The notes beneath the pieces were generated by a model. The model was not told the DNA's origin. It did not search any database and was given only the letters and a program-made list of their open reading frames with translations. From Xenoacremonium recifei (lineage: Eukaryota > Ascomycota > Sordariomycetes > Hypocreales > Nectriaceae): 64,000 bases of DNA. Positions 20,386 to 32,712 of this stretch are shown here, piece by piece (position 1 is the stretch's first letter; every line of letters starts with the position of its first letter). The stretch covers positions 496,001-560,000 of the forward strand of contig WOFQ01000010.1 of assembly GCA_012184525.1 (NCBI GenBank), given 5' to 3'. Position numbers and translations under genes: made by a program.

Positions 20386-21178
20386 TCATCGTGTGTCGTC
20401 CTGGGAAATGGTTTTTGCCGGTTTCTGGCCTGGGCTAGGCTGAAGCTCTTGACCCTTGAAAGCCGTCTGCTTCCATCGACTAGGTGTCCAGCTGACCCTT
20501 TGGAGCCGATCATCTCTATTGGAATTGGGTGCCGAGCGTCGGCTTTTCTTCCCCAGGTCGATATCCCAGTGCACCAGTCCCTCAGCGGCCAAAGTATCGG
20601 GAAATGACTGTTTCAGGGTTTGTGTCACTAAGGAATTGTCTTCATCAAAGTGTACCGGCCAACTCCTAGATAACACCGAGTTCATGCTGGCTTTGTCGTG
20701 ATGATAATCCGTCTTGGGGAAAACGTTGATTTTGAAGTCCTTCAATTCGGACCCGTCGCCAGCAGGATCGGCAACATGTTTTGAAGCTTCTTCCGGCGAT
20801 TTGAGGGTCAGTTGCGTCTTGGGAAAATACGCTGGCGCACTCAAGTCCGCGACGAAGGTTTTCCTGCCGCTCTTGGGAATTGAGATGGCATAGGTGAGAG
20901 GGCTTGCAGCGACCAGCTTCTCGACGGTACTCTCCTCTCTCATGACTGAAACGAACATTGTATCGTGTCCCTGTTCCCTGTTAACGAAGTCACTTTGGTC
21001 GGTCATGAGCAGGCTCTGAACGTACTGCGACGGGTTTGAAGAAGTCGACTGCCCCATGTTGCTCCAACACCTGAAGGATAGAACGCCGCTCTGCGAAGCT
21101 AACAGGAGGCGGTGATACCGACAAAGAAACAGTGCGCTTTCTCCATGCTTTCGCAACTGAGTGACGAGCGGATGCCAT
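20386..21178 (-). CDS. Unknown basic protein, possibly mitochondrial, possible RRM-like fold
   Basis: Modelled as two exons, 21178-21026 and 20970-20386, giving 245 residues. A 55-nt GT-AG intron (donor GTACGT, acceptor AACAG) is needed to join the N-terminal frame to the long downstream frame; an alternative single-exon reading from 21201 starts in a different frame. The N-terminus MASARHSVAKAWRKRTVSLS is rich in Arg and Ser and lacks acidic residues, like a mitochondrial targeting peptide. The next part (RRSILQVLEQHGAVDFFKPV, then TMFVSVMREESTVEKLV) resembles the strand-helix order of an RNA recognition motif, but RNP motifs are not clear. The C-terminal 90 residues are disordered and basic. 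It is divergent from MED1, with a 338-bp shared promoter. No function is assigned. Confidence 0.6.
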
Positions 21179-21516
21179 TGTAGTTGATGAGATGATCTCA
21201 AAAAGATTCTGCTTGAACGGAATAGACGGACGAAGGTGCAAGCTGGGGCCAGCTGAGAAAGTCGCTAAGCTCGGGCCAATGAACATCAAGCGCGCGCCTA
21301 AGGGAGCTTCCGCCGTTCCTCCCACCTGCAACCTCCAACCTCGACAAACGGTCTTTTGACCTGCTCTTCCACCACCTGTGCTCTTGTTTGCTGCCTCCCT
21401 ACGCATGAGTCGACTTCGTGGCGAACGCCTCTAGCTTGCGCTCTCATCTCTCGGGCATCGCGAGACGCCAGATCCTATTGTCGCATCGTTAAACCAGCGT
21501 CTTTGATGTCTCCAAC
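21179..21516. promoter_or_regulatory. Divergent promoter region upstream of MED1
   Basis: A 338-bp gap between divergent start codons. It is GC-moderate with several CT-rich patches; no TATA box is seen. Confidence 0.45.
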
Positions 21517-23606
21517 ATGGCAACGCCGACTCCCATGAAGCACGCTGCTTCACAGCAGGGCCGAACTCCCTCGCAACTCGCAGCTGCGACGCCTCCCGTA
21601 TCGACACCGTTCTCCAGTGCCGTTCACGCAGCTTTCTCTCCCCGAGGGCCTCGATCATCCCCTCAACAGTTTAAGAAATCGCCCGCGACCTCGGCATTGA
21701 TGGCACAATCGAACAGCAATGGACCTCTCAATTTCGATAGCCCCTCTACAGCTGCTGCCATGGGCGCGCTTGGCATCGGAAGTGGCCTCGATATCACACT
21801 CGATAATGTTGGCGTAGGCGGCCTTGGGGCTTTAGGCTTGGCTGGCGAGGACGAGAAGATGAAGTCGCTCGACGCCATCTTGGAATTGTTAGAAGTAAGG
21901 TCCAGCACCAGCCCATCTGTGCATAAGCTAACTCCTGCTAGAAGAAGAAAGGTCTTGTGAGCGAGGCTGGTCTCGAACGATTGGCGCAACGAATAGGCCT
22001 CGACTGCCTCTCGGAAGAACATGGACCATCGAACGGACGAAAAACCAAGACACTCGTTATTGCCGGAACAGCCCTTCAACTCGACATAGTTCTCAATAAC
22101 AATATCGTCGAAAGCATCTCGCTCGCATTCCCAATGTCTGCGCCCATGGTCACAAAACACGTCGACGTTGCCAGCAGCATCCTCTTGAAGGACCTTCAAC
22201 TGCGCCCAAATCAAAGTCCCCTGACGAAGACGCTGGACAAGTTTGCTGCCAACTTGCAGCGCCTGGCAACCCTGGATAAGCTGAGCATTATTCCTGGCCT
22301 TGATTGTCATGAGGCTCTTGCAGGTTTATATGAGAGCCTGGAACGCCTCCATCAATGGGATATGACTAAACTCCGCGAGGAACCAAGCATGAAAGGCAAA
22401 TCGGATGCGGCCCTCTCGATTATCGCCACATGTACCAGGCATGGATATCCGGTGATGCATTCAAGAGACCGTGTTGGACTTGCGCTCCAATATTGGCGTG
22501 AAAAGCGTAATATCCCACCAGCAGACGACAAAATGGCCATGATCTCCGCGAAGCAAGACAAGATTTGGTCTCTTCTCGTGGGATGCGCTCCATCAGGAGA
22601 TCTGGGGCATCTCCCTATCAGAGTGTCGAGCGAATGGATTTCGAAGGATATTGCCACTAACGAACCACCAATGGTCCCCGGAAAGCCCGTTCTGGATTGG
22701 CAGGAGCCCGAAAACGTTGTACTTCCCCAATCCGAGGAGAACAAAGATGCAACCGTGGAGGTGCTGCAACCAGACCTGTCTACGGCCAGAGTCCCTCAGG
22801 TCATGTTCACCGTGGAATTCGATCCCCCAATCGTTTTGTCACAATCTGACTGGGTGCGATTGTATAATTATGCCAACTTGAACCCTCCTCAACTATTTGG
22901 GTACCCGCCAACCTTCGACAACTTGTTCTTTCCCATTCCCCCGGGCACTCCGCATGACCCCAGTGAGCTTAGGACAATCTCTCGTCAACGTGAGGTTCGC
23001 GTATTCGACAAGGAGGGCAACCAATCGACGAAGCATCATCGCAATAACTTGTTCATCTACAAGCAAATTTACTCCCAGGTGGTGAAAGAGATGCCCTTCT
23101 CTCATCCTCGACAGCTGGTTGACATGCTGCCGCTTCTTCGGCAATATGCTTTTCTGTCAGTCCTTCTCGAAAACAGTTTTGGCTCTGGGACGCAAGAGGT
23201 TTCCCCTTCGATGAACAAGGCACCTGGCTCCAAATCGAAGACGAAATCTAACGCCAGTACTGTGAAGGATGACCTTTCAGGACTCGTAGAGCCGGAACCT
23301 ACCCCAACACAGCTCGGCTCTGGACCCAAGGAATACAGGAAGCTCGATGTCAGTCTTTGGGTGCATCCAACGCCTCAGCTCCAAGTGGTTTTTGCGTTCC
23401 GCAACTCTACGGCTAACATCTCTCTCCGAGTTCTGGAAGACGGTGTCGTGGAGGTGACTGATGAGAATGTCCTTCCTCGGCACGATGAGCCGGATGCAAG
23501 AAAGCTGAAGGGCAAGGAGCTCAGCAGAGCTGACCTTGGCAAGGTCCTCGAGCATATGGAGGATCTTTGCAAATGGGCGGAATGGATTTGCACGCGCCTC
23601 GCTTAG
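21517..23606 (+). CDS. MED1: Mediator complex subunit 1 (fungal Med1)
   Basis: Two exons, 21517-21894 and 21942-23606, separated by a 47-nt intron (donor GTAAGG, branch GCTAAC, acceptor GCTAG), give 680 residues. The N-terminus (MATPTPMKHAASQQGRTPSQ) is the Ser/Thr/Pro-rich leader seen in filamentous-fungal Med1. The conserved core begins at EKMKSLDAILELLEKKGLVS and continues with LERLAQRIGLDCLSE and IAGTALQLDIVLNNNIVESI. Med1 belongs to the Mediator middle module, which bridges transcription factors and RNA polymerase II. About 60 residues between 430 and 490 are low-complexity. The length fits fungal family members. The assignment rests on recalled family sequence, not on a search. Confidence 0.85.
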
Positions 23607-24321
23607 GCCTTGTTTGGGTCCGGAGGTTTTAAAAAGGGTTGGTCTTGGTACGGAGTTGGTTTTATACCCCTGGATTGCTCGTAGGATTAGACAGGCAATG
23701 CTCGCGCGTCAGCGGTCATGAATAGGAAAATGCATCTACATGGCAAAGTTAGATCACATCAACCAGTGATTTCTAGAAGGTCTATGCAATATTTCCATCG
23801 ATCATTTGTTCCCTCTCACTTATATGAATGACTTCAACCTCAACTCATCTATACTTCGCAAATGGTGGAGGGCAAACGAAAGAATCTTATGCATCATTTC
23901 CCCGTGACGGACGTACGATATCAAGGTGCTCTTCCGGAATCAACGACGATGGGCGAACAGGTCAGATGGGCATGAGAAGAAACAATACCTTCAAGAGTCA
24001 TCCTGAAAACACTCATGACTTCCGGTCGCATGCCATGACACTCAGGGAACGGGAACCATCAGGCGACGCGGATGTAATCAGGAAACTTTTGGAAAGGTAT
24101 CATTGCAAAGTCCGGTAGTTTTAATCCTTAGGAAACCAGTTGACACACTCTAGGTAGATCTCTCTCATGAAGGGCAGGCCGTCATATCTATATTCTCATA
24201 CCCACCCTAGTATACACCAAGCCTTTCGCACATAAAAATTGTATCGGAACCCCATTGAAGTGAAATATGTGTAAGTATTAATTTATCCAACGCTATTGAC
24301 AAACCGTAAGAAAAAAGGGCT
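23607..24321. other. Convergent intergenic region, MED1 and GH16 3' ends
   Basis: No supported gene. The part from about 24120 is AT-rich and should hold the polyadenylation signals of both convergent genes. Confidence 0.5.
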
Positions 24322-26794
24322 CTAAACCATCATAGCAACGAGAGCACCCAGGACAACGGCCAGGCTGAAGCCAGTCTTGGCAGCGCCGGCGGTAACAACG
24401 GCAACACAGTCATCGCCCGTGCACTCGGTGCTGCTAGGAGAAGCAGGCGCGGACGAGGAGACGGTCTCGAATCCGGAAGGCTTGGTGCCGGAGCCGGAGC
24501 CAGAGCCCGAACCGGAGCCCGAACCACCAGTGGGCTTGGCACCCGAGCCCTCGGTCTTGTAGACGACAGTGGTCTTGGCAGGGCAGTTGTCGCCAACGCA
24601 TCCGCCGGGAGTGAAGGCGGAGGGAGGAACGAAGCCCTTGCTGACAGTCTTGGTGACGACAACGGGGGTAGGCTCGCTGGGCACGGTGGCGGGAGCGGTA
24701 GGGCCCTCGCCGTTGCCGGGGCAGTAGGTGGTGGTGATGTACTCGGTGACAATCTTGCCGTAGGGGCAGTCAGTGACCTCAGGCGGGCAAGCGCTGATGG
24801 TGTACACCTTGGTGATGGTCTCGGTGATGGTGGTCTCAGAGCCACCAGAGCCACCAGTGATGGTAGGCTCAGAAGAAGCAGGGCAGACGGTCGTGTAAAG
24901 AGCGATCGTCTTGGTGGTAATGTAAGTAGTACCGCCGTGGCCGCCGTTGCAAGAAACGCCGGGAGGACACTTGGTGATGGTCTCAGTGACGGTAGTATAA
25001 ACAGTAGAAGTAGTCATCTCAATAGTAGAGGTGACAGGGCCAGTGGCAGTGATGGTGGTGATAGGACCAGTCTCAGTGCCAGTAGGCTTGGTCTTGGTGC
25101 CGGTCTCGGTACCAGTCTCGGTAACGGTCTCAGTACCAGTGGTACCGGTGGCAGAGCCAGTCTCGGTGCCAGTCTTGGTGACAGTCTCAGTCTCAGTGCC
25201 AGTGGTACCAGTGGCAGTACCAGTAGTCTCAGTACCGGTGGTAGTGCCAGTCTCAGTACCAGTGGTGCCAGTCTCGGTACCGGTAGTACCAGTCTCAGTG
25301 CCAGTGGTAGTGCCAGTCTCGGTACCGGTGGTGCCAGTGGTGGTACCGGTCTCAGTACCAGTAGCAGTGGTCTCAGTACCGGTAGTGGTGCCAGTCTCAG
25401 TACCAGTGGTGCCGGTGGTGGTGGTGCCAGTCTCGGTAGCAGTGGTACCGGTGGTAGTACCAGTCTCAGTGCCAGTGGTGGTGCCAGTCTCAGTGGTACC
25501 GGTCTCGGTGGTTGTCAGAGTGGTGGTACCGGTCTCAGTGGTGGTACCAGTCTCGGTGGTGGTGATCACGGTAGAGGTGTTGGTGAAAGGACCACGGGTA
25601 GTGAAGGTGCTGGTAGAACCAACAGTGCCAACGAAGTCATCGCGGGCATCAAGATCAACGGCACCGTAGACAACATCTCGGAGCTCGATGCGCTCGGTCT
25701 CCTCGGTAGAGTCCTCGATGGTGTTGGTAGGTCGGATACCCTTGAAGTATCGGATGTCCTGGATCTTGAAGAAGGCGTTGGCGAAGGCCTCGGGGCTGTT
25801 GGAGACGTAGTCGATGCAAGACTCGGAGCCGGTGGTGGCCTGGCAGTTGTCGTCCCACGAGTTCTTGCCCTCGGGGGCACCGCAGATGTCGATGTTGAAG
25901 ACGAGCTTCTGGTTGACGAAGTGGTCATCGATATCGCAGTTCTTGTTCTTCAGGTAAACTGAGGGAGCGCCCCAGGAGTCGGTGTTGGGCTCGTCACTGT
26001 CAACATCATCGGGGACGTTGTTCCAGGTCCAGCTGTAAAGCTTAATGAAGTCAGTGGTCCACTCGACGGCGTAGACACCACCGTCAGGGGTAGCGAAGGG
26101 ACCGTTGTGTTCTGACGAGACACAACCCTTGGACTGGAAGGTGTTGTCACAGTTGTTAGAGGTGACAGGAGAGGTCTGGCCCTCGCCATCGAGCTTGCAG
26201 GAACCGAGCTGATCGGAGCTGCCAGTGTGGAGGGAAGGCTGGTTGAGGAGGCCGTTACCGCCCTCGTAGATGTCAATCTGACCAGCCATGGGCTGAGGGG
26301 CACCGAAGGTGAAGCTGTCGTTAAGTTAGTGACCAGTGTTCCATTCTGATATTGTTGACCATGTCACTTACAACTGAGGCCAGGTGCCACACTGGGCCTC
26401 GGGGAGGTGGGTGAATCGAGCGATGAACAGACCGTGGTTGTACTCGGCCTTCGACTCGATCCTCACGCTGGGTCGTCCAGCAAAGCCGGCTCCCTGAAGG
26501 AGGGTCTTGTGGTCGACACCCAAGTAGACCTCATCGCCATCGTAGCTGGCCAGACCAAGATCGAAAGCATTCCTCTTGCTCTGGTACTGGACGTGTCCGC
26601 CCTCAGCGTTCTATAAGATCACATGTTAGTGTGACACTCCACGATACCCACGCAGGCAGGTGACCTACGTCGATGAAGTCGAACTTGTCGAAAAAGTTCG
26701 AGGCGTCATAGGAATCTCGGAGATACCACTGCTTAGCCGCAGCGCTGCCAACACAGGCCAAGGCAGCCGTGCCGACGGATAGGAGGGAAGGCAT
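24322..26794 (-). CDS. GPI-type GH16 glucanase-like protein with substituted nucleophile
   Basis: Three exons, 26794-26669, 26610-26372 and 26314-24322, give 785 residues. Signal peptide: residues 1-20 (MPSLLSVGTAALACVGSAAA). The GH16 domain spans about 21-320 and shows the usual landmarks: NFFDKFDF, VYLGVDHKT, RPSVRIESKAEYNHGLFIA and CGTWPQFFTFG. In active members of this subfamily the catalytic motif is ExDxxE (GEIDIIEG). Here it is GQIDIYEGGN: Gln134 replaces the nucleophile, while Asp136 and Glu139 remain. A conserved Trp of the TWPAFWT strand is Phe. After the domain comes a long Thr/Glu/Gly repeat (about 350-560), Cys-containing Thr-rich segments, a Gly-Ser tract (GSGSGSGSGS) and a C-terminal hydrophobic GPI signal. 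I expect a wall-anchored glucan-binding or structural protein, not a normal hydrolase. Activity loss is inference. Confidence 0.88.
25070..25565 (-). repeat. TGTETGTT coding minisatellite in the GH16 gene
   Basis: About 500 bp of short in-frame units read on the minus strand as ACT/ACC-GGT-ACT-GAG-ACT-GGC, encoding TGTETGTT and TTGTETTG variants. Unit order is irregular, which indicates repeated slippage. It encodes a likely O-glycosylated stalk between the catalytic domain and the GPI anchor. Confidence 0.9.
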
Positions 26795-29700
26795 ATTGAC
26801 AGTGGTGTTTTCCCGTATATACAAAACGAATGAAAACGAGAGGGGACGAAAAGCGAATGACTAGACGTGCAGGACGTCAAAGAATGAACGAGCGTAATGC
26901 TCCGAGATATTATGTCGCTGGACACAGGGCTTGGGGGAGTGATCCGCGTGGGGGAGAGGAGTAAAGATTGTGATGCGGTGACGGGCTGCGGACGCTTTTG
27001 AGCAGCCCTGCCCCTTAGGGCTTCAATAGCTTGCGGCGAGGAAGCTGGCTGTGCATCCTGCCTTGCCAAGGACCATGATCAACACCCATGATCCATGGAA
27101 CTATCGACGGCGGCATCCCTAGGCCCAGCCGTCAGAGGAAGCTATCTCGATCAAGGCCATGCTTGCTGGGGGCAGACACACAGCTGGGAGGTGCAGCCCA
27201 ATCACGCCGGGGTGATGACTCCAGCGGCGTGGTGATTAAGTGACCCAGGGGGGGTCTGGAGAGATGAAGAAGGATCAGTGGCGGTCGTGATTGGGAGACG
27301 AAGGGCTGATGGCGGTCTCACGCCCCTTGGAGGCAGGAGTAGCTGCAGAGACCGGGCCATGATGGCGTCGAGAGCTGAGGTCAAGCCGAGCAGGCCGACA
27401 GCCTGCGGGGAGCGGCCGTCGGGAGGCGACCAGTGGAGGTCGAATTACAGGGGTCGAGATGTATCTTCACACTCACAGACGGTGTGAGAGGGAGACATCG
27501 TGAGGTTCCCTGCAGAAGCTGGGCAGGCTCACCCGCGGGACTCGGTGCAGAGCTGGATGGAGCAAGAAGGTCATTTACCCCTGGTTGCGCTAATGCAGGA
27601 ACTGCACGGGGACGGGCTAACCGCGCTTGGGTGGATTTGCACTGCAAAGAGCAATTTCACGGTCAGCAAAGTGGCGTCGGGGGGGGGGAGCTTTCAGTCC
27701 TGGGCGGGACATTGGCACAGCCAGCACTCTTACAGCAGTGAGGTGAGCCGTCCCGTAAAGCTGACATGCCGTGATGAGGATTCAAGATGACTGCATCGCA
27801 AGGAGCCAGCCAGCGATAAGCCCGCATCACCCCCTCCCCTTCCCTCCCCTCCCCCCTGGTCGCCCGTAAGCTGGCTGGGCTGGCTGGACCGCAGCAATGT
27901 CTCGCCCTCGCCCACCTGCGCCCAGTGGGCTGTTGCTTTTGGCTTCGCGGCCCGTGGTCGAACCTCGACTCAGATGCAGGGCGGATCAACGATCAGAGAC
28001 ATGTCGGACTCAGGCTGCGGCAGCGAGGCTCCCAGGTCTCACAGAACAAGGCCTCCTCGTGGCAAATTACACCCGGCAGGCCTCCGCACCGATTCACAAT
28101 GGTCAAACCGTTGGGACCGTGGAACAGCGCTGGCCGGACGAGCTGGCCGAGTCGCCATATGGGGCACCAAAACGCCGCCGCCGCACCGCGTCAATCCTTT
28201 CCGGGATTAGCACAGAACACCGAAGCCTGGTTCTTCACCATCTTTGTTGTTGTTGTCATCACCACCATCTTGGCCATGACTGCGGCCACGGCGACCCCCC
28301 TGGTCGTCCAGTTTTTTTCCTCTTCTGCAGGCTCAATAACCTCTCAGCACATCGAGATGCGCCAGCCCTGTGGCCCAACACACCCTGGTCTTGCCTAGCC
28401 GACTCCACCATTAACACCCAGAGGCAGAATAATATGGGATGATGGCACCTTGGCATCCAAGATTGGCAACAAATGGTACACCCAGCTGATGGCAGACTCT
28501 GCTGGCCGACGCGATTGGGTCCGGGCGGCCGGCATTGATGGGACGGCACCACACACGCGGGCATCAGCGGTGGCACCGACCGCACCCTGTTGAACGACGA
28601 GGGAGAAACTCGACTCGACCGGGGATCTGCTGCAGCTGCAGCCTTAACCCATGGGGAACTGCTGTAAGACTCGACCGACGAGGGAGCCTGCTGCCGTGCG
28701 CCGTCTTACGCGTGGGTTCTCAGACAACGATCTCGCAGCCACACACGCGGGTGGCTGACTCGTAGCGCCGGCCCCGGGCGGGCTCATTTCGCACAGAGAG
28801 CGCAAACGAGAGGGCGAACTCAACGCCAGCAAACCGAAAACGATGGCGTCCGATGTGGGAATCCCGGAGAGTGAAGCTGGCTGGGCGAAAGTTGTTCGGC
28901 CGGCTGCGCTCAGCTGGGGTGGAGAAGGAAGGGAGCTTTGGGAGCCAGGAGCCCGTCCAGGGGGGGGGCTTGGGGCCGAAGCTAGGCTATTGCGCGCTAG
29001 TCAGCCGGCTCGAGCCTCCACCGACCAGGTGCCGTGGCCTTAGACCCTTTTCGCCTTAAGGCACCCGTTGAGACCGCCTCATCCCCAACTCCAACTCTCT
29101 CTCCCCCCCTGCGGCCTAGACGGAACTATTGGACTCTGCACCACTAGCCCGGGTCCAAGATGCCCCCAAAGCACCTCAACGCTCTCAACCTGCTCCGTAG
29201 CTGCCAGAGCTACTGACGATGGACCGGTGCTCCGGGGGGGAGAAAAGAGTGAAAAGGAGCCCTGCGACCGCGATCTCATTTCATTCCGCATGCTGAGCAT
29301 GGCAATTGCTCATTTGCGCTTCGTATATGAGCCTGTCTCCTCGACGACGACGAGACATCTACAAGAACCCCATCCGGCCCCTTCAACTTAACTTCCACAC
29401 CGAGACATCCTGACGAACCCTGAAGGCGATTCTCCACTGCCGGCTGGCTTCCTGCCCTTGGCCATGGATGCTGCAGCCCTTGTCATCATCCTGCACAGAT
29501 AAGCTGTCCCGTCCCATCCATCCATCCCAGCAGCCCAGGCCAAGCCGCATGGTGACTCGCTGGCCTTGGTACTTGGGACGGGATGTTAGGCTGCGCCGCA
29601 CAGCCATTGGCTGTACCGTGTGATCGAGCTGCACCCAGCTGCATGGGCAGGGAGAGATCCCCGTCCGGCCACGCTTTGTTCCGGCCCGTCACATCCAGCA

Positions 29701-31362
29701 GCGCTTCGCGTGCTGCCAGCAGCCTGTCGAATTGGGTGGTGTGTGCTCTCGCTTTCGTGTGCCTGGCGCTCATCGAGTCCAGACTCCGGTCTTCGCTTAC
29801 GGGATGGAGGGAGGGAAGCCCTTTTGGGAGCGCAGACGTTCGCCGATCACTCCGCTTTCGACCCGTCGATTCCCTGTTGAGCTTGATCCTTTATCTCTGC
29901 CGCTGCAGCTTGTTGGTTCTGGTACTGTACAGAAAACGCTGGCTCGGTACTGAAGTCTGCTTCTGGGCCTGCAGATCGCTTGAACCTCCCGGCGTCATCC
30001 CTCACAAGTGAGCGATCGACAGCACGCCGACAAGTCGCCCGCCGCGGACCTTCTCCTGCCCGATATTGCAATTAGATCCCGATCACAATCTTACGGTACG
30101 TAGATACGCAGTTTTGACTTTTCCGCAGCATGGGTGTTCCTGGACGGGGAAAGTGCTGAGTCTCAGTCATCCTGTGTTATTCCTGTGTTGTTGTTCTTTT
30201 ATTAGTTCTCGCTTTCTTGCGAAATTTGTCTCCCAGTGACGTGAAGCGAAGCCCAGCCTGGAGCCAAACCAAGCCAAGCTTAACGGCCACGCTCTTAGCG
30301 CCGGCTTAGCTTCAGCTGCATCAACACCACAGCACCACTTATCGCTGCCCCTGACTCCCGCATCCACGCATCCACGCTACTACAGAGTAGGTCGCTCGCC
30401 TTCCTTCCCTCCCTCACGTCAGCTCTTTTCTGCAATGCTCCTGTTAATTCAATGCATATTGCTCCTTGCAGACCGTCTGTGTCCTGCATGCTTGCTCGTC
30501 CCATTCGTGCCCACAGTATGTCTCTCGTCAACTTCATCCCCCATGGTTCCGTGGTCGCCGATGCCCCTAGATCCCTGTGATATTATCTCAGCCCTGCCTT
30601 GCGGCTGTCTCTCTCGTGGAGGCGGAGCAGAATCTTCTCTGACCCGAGAATCTGAAATCTCTGGCCGAGGCTGCCCGCCAACCCGCCCAGCGCCCACTCC
30701 TCTGTGGAATAAAGGTCTTGGACGGCGTGGCCGTGCCGGGGTTCTCAGCCCAACACTCAGCGAGTTTTCCACATTACTCCACGATGACCTTGGTATCGAT
30801 TTCTTATCCCGATTCCGTCATCTGTGCGAGACCGGTCCCACTCGCCGTTATCCGGCTCAGCTTCCTAGACGATACTAAGAAGTGTACATTGTAGTCCAAG
30901 ACTTCAGGCCAAGGCCCGGCCGCACGCTGTGCCACGAAATGACAGGGTGGTCTGCATCGGCAGATTCTTCCAACGTCCAAAACCGCTCAAGTCTCGAGCG
31001 CTCAATGCAATTAGCAAGGTGCTGACATACACTTCAAAGCCGCTCAACCTAATTTGACGGCAAACGAGGCAGCGGCCTCCTCAATGGCCATCGACGTGGC
31101 GCCACGTTGGGCTGAGGGTATAATGCTGGTTCGTCTTATCTTGGTGTCTCTCGAATACGAGCGCCTTGCAGCGGTAACAGGCACCGTCGAGCGGGAAGCT
31201 TATGCCCGAACCCTATAGTTCCTGTGATAAGTTCGCCAGGTTCTCCAGCCAGTCAGCGTGTACTGGCCAGTTCCAACCACCCGCAGTGCGCAGTTCCCAC
31301 ACGCGATGCATGCTCAGGCCAATAGCATCCAGCAAGACCTTGAGAATAGCCTTATCGCTGCA
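26795..31362. other. Long gene-poor, GC-rich region
   Basis: About 4.6 kb without a convincing gene. Short open frames occur on both strands, but none carries a domain and none joins across introns to a recognisable protein. It contains homopolymer runs such as the G tract near 27680 and a poly(C)-rich block near 27850. The first part is the GH16 promoter; a TATA-like tatatac lies only about 20 bp from its start codon. The rest may contain untranslated RNA genes, or be a long regulatory region; I see no evidence for either. Confidence 0.5.
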
Positions 31363-32712
31363 TTAAAGAGGCGTTCCTGGGGTCACATAAGCCTGCAGCA
31401 CCGCGGCCGCGTCTCGCTCGGCCTTCCCCTCCTCCTTCACTCGTCGAACCTTAATCCAGACCGCGTTGGCGAGCTGTATGAGACAACTTCCGTCATCGAG
31501 AACGACCATTCGCATCTTCTGCCTGCCCTCTGCCCCATCTTTCCCCGACTTCTGCAGAAATAACGCCTGCCCGTCGAGCGCCGTGGCGTCGCCGGGCGAA
31601 GCCATGTCAGCATCTCGGAGTATTAGTCGCTTGACTTGACCCCTTTTGTTAAAGGCGTGTGTCCACACTGACCCCAGTGCCTGCATTCGCCGAAGGACAT
31701 CCTCAGCCGTCCAGTTAGACCAGTCCACCTGGCCGTCAGCCTTGGTGACCTTGGGAGCATGGGCAAAAGGCTCGTCGTGCAGCTCGTTTAGCTTCCATCC
31801 CACTTGTCGATGAGGCGGGACATGAACTTTGTCACGTAAGCCCTGGACCAACATCTGCGCGCCGATGGGGGCCAAAGAACTTGTGAGCTCCTCCACCGTG
31901 GCTCTCGGGGGTATTGAAATGCCCGGGAATGGAGTCTGCGCGAGGATCGTCCCATGGTCGAAGGCTTTGTCATCCAGAGTCTGAAGAGACACGCCAGTAT
32001 ATTCGTAACCACGTAAGATTGCATGGTGTATTGGAGCAGGACCTCGAAGGCTAGGAACATCAGATCCAAAAGTCCTGACTCGCTTACGGCTTCCAGGAAT
32101 TGGAACTCACTCGGGAAGTAAAGACGGGTGGACATTCAGGCCCCCAAACTTGGCAGCTCTCAGTATCCGCGGCGGCACGAAAAGCCCGAAAGAGACCGCA
32201 ATGATCAGATTGATTGATGTGGGTATCTATCTGTACGGTCAGCAAGACCCTCTCGCATCCTGTCGGGACTTTCGGACAAAATACCTCCCACTGAGTGAAA
32301 GTCGCTCGCTGATGTATCCTCAAGCCAAGCTGCTCTGCCAGAGACTTGCATGGCACTTTTGACCGTCGCTCAGCAAACATGCCATCGTAACTGGGGATCC
32401 TGCATGCTCACCCTCTCGAAGAGTCTTGTAGCCTCGCCCCGTCGGCTTTGGCGGGCGAACTACCACATCCAACGACGCCACAAAGCTCTTATCTTGGACA
32501 TGCGCGTCATGAAGGGCCTTAAGAGATGCACAACTGAACTCGTCTGATCCGCAAAACAGGATTCTCAAAGGTTCGGATGGCGCCTGGGCGTGAGTGGAAG
32601 ATACGGAGCGTTTGCCCGGCAAATATGCCCGACCTAGCTTGCCACTTGGCCGCAAACGAAAGAATAACATGCTCAGTGAAAGGGAAGCATGGTGACTGGT
32701 CCTTTTGAGCAT
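31363..32712 (-). CDS. FMT1: Mitochondrial methionyl-tRNA formyltransferase
   Basis: Four exons, 32712-32412, 32355-32285, 32226-32111 and 32050-31363, give 391 residues. The order of family motifs is correct: LRILFCGSDEFSCASL at the start of the folate-binding fold, VVRPPKPTGRG, PCKSLAEQLGLRIH, INLIIAVSFGLFVPPRIL, NVHPSLLPDLRGPAPIHHAI (the SLLP folate-binding motif) and GVSLQTLDDKAFDHG, followed by the C-terminal tRNA-binding domain. FMT uses 10-formyl-THF to formylate initiator Met-tRNA in mitochondria. Residues 1-45 are basic and hydroxylated (MLKRTSHHASLSLSM), a plausible mitochondrial presequence; an alternative start is Met15. The catalytic loop normally reads HPSLLPxxRGxAPIxxAI, as here. 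All introns are GT-AG. Confidence 0.92.

Noticed and set aside
24937..25962. A 341-codon plus-strand frame with Gly/Ser repeats inside the GH16 gene
   Set aside because: Antisense shadow of the TGTETGTT minisatellite; the minus strand has the GH16 domain and GPI signal.
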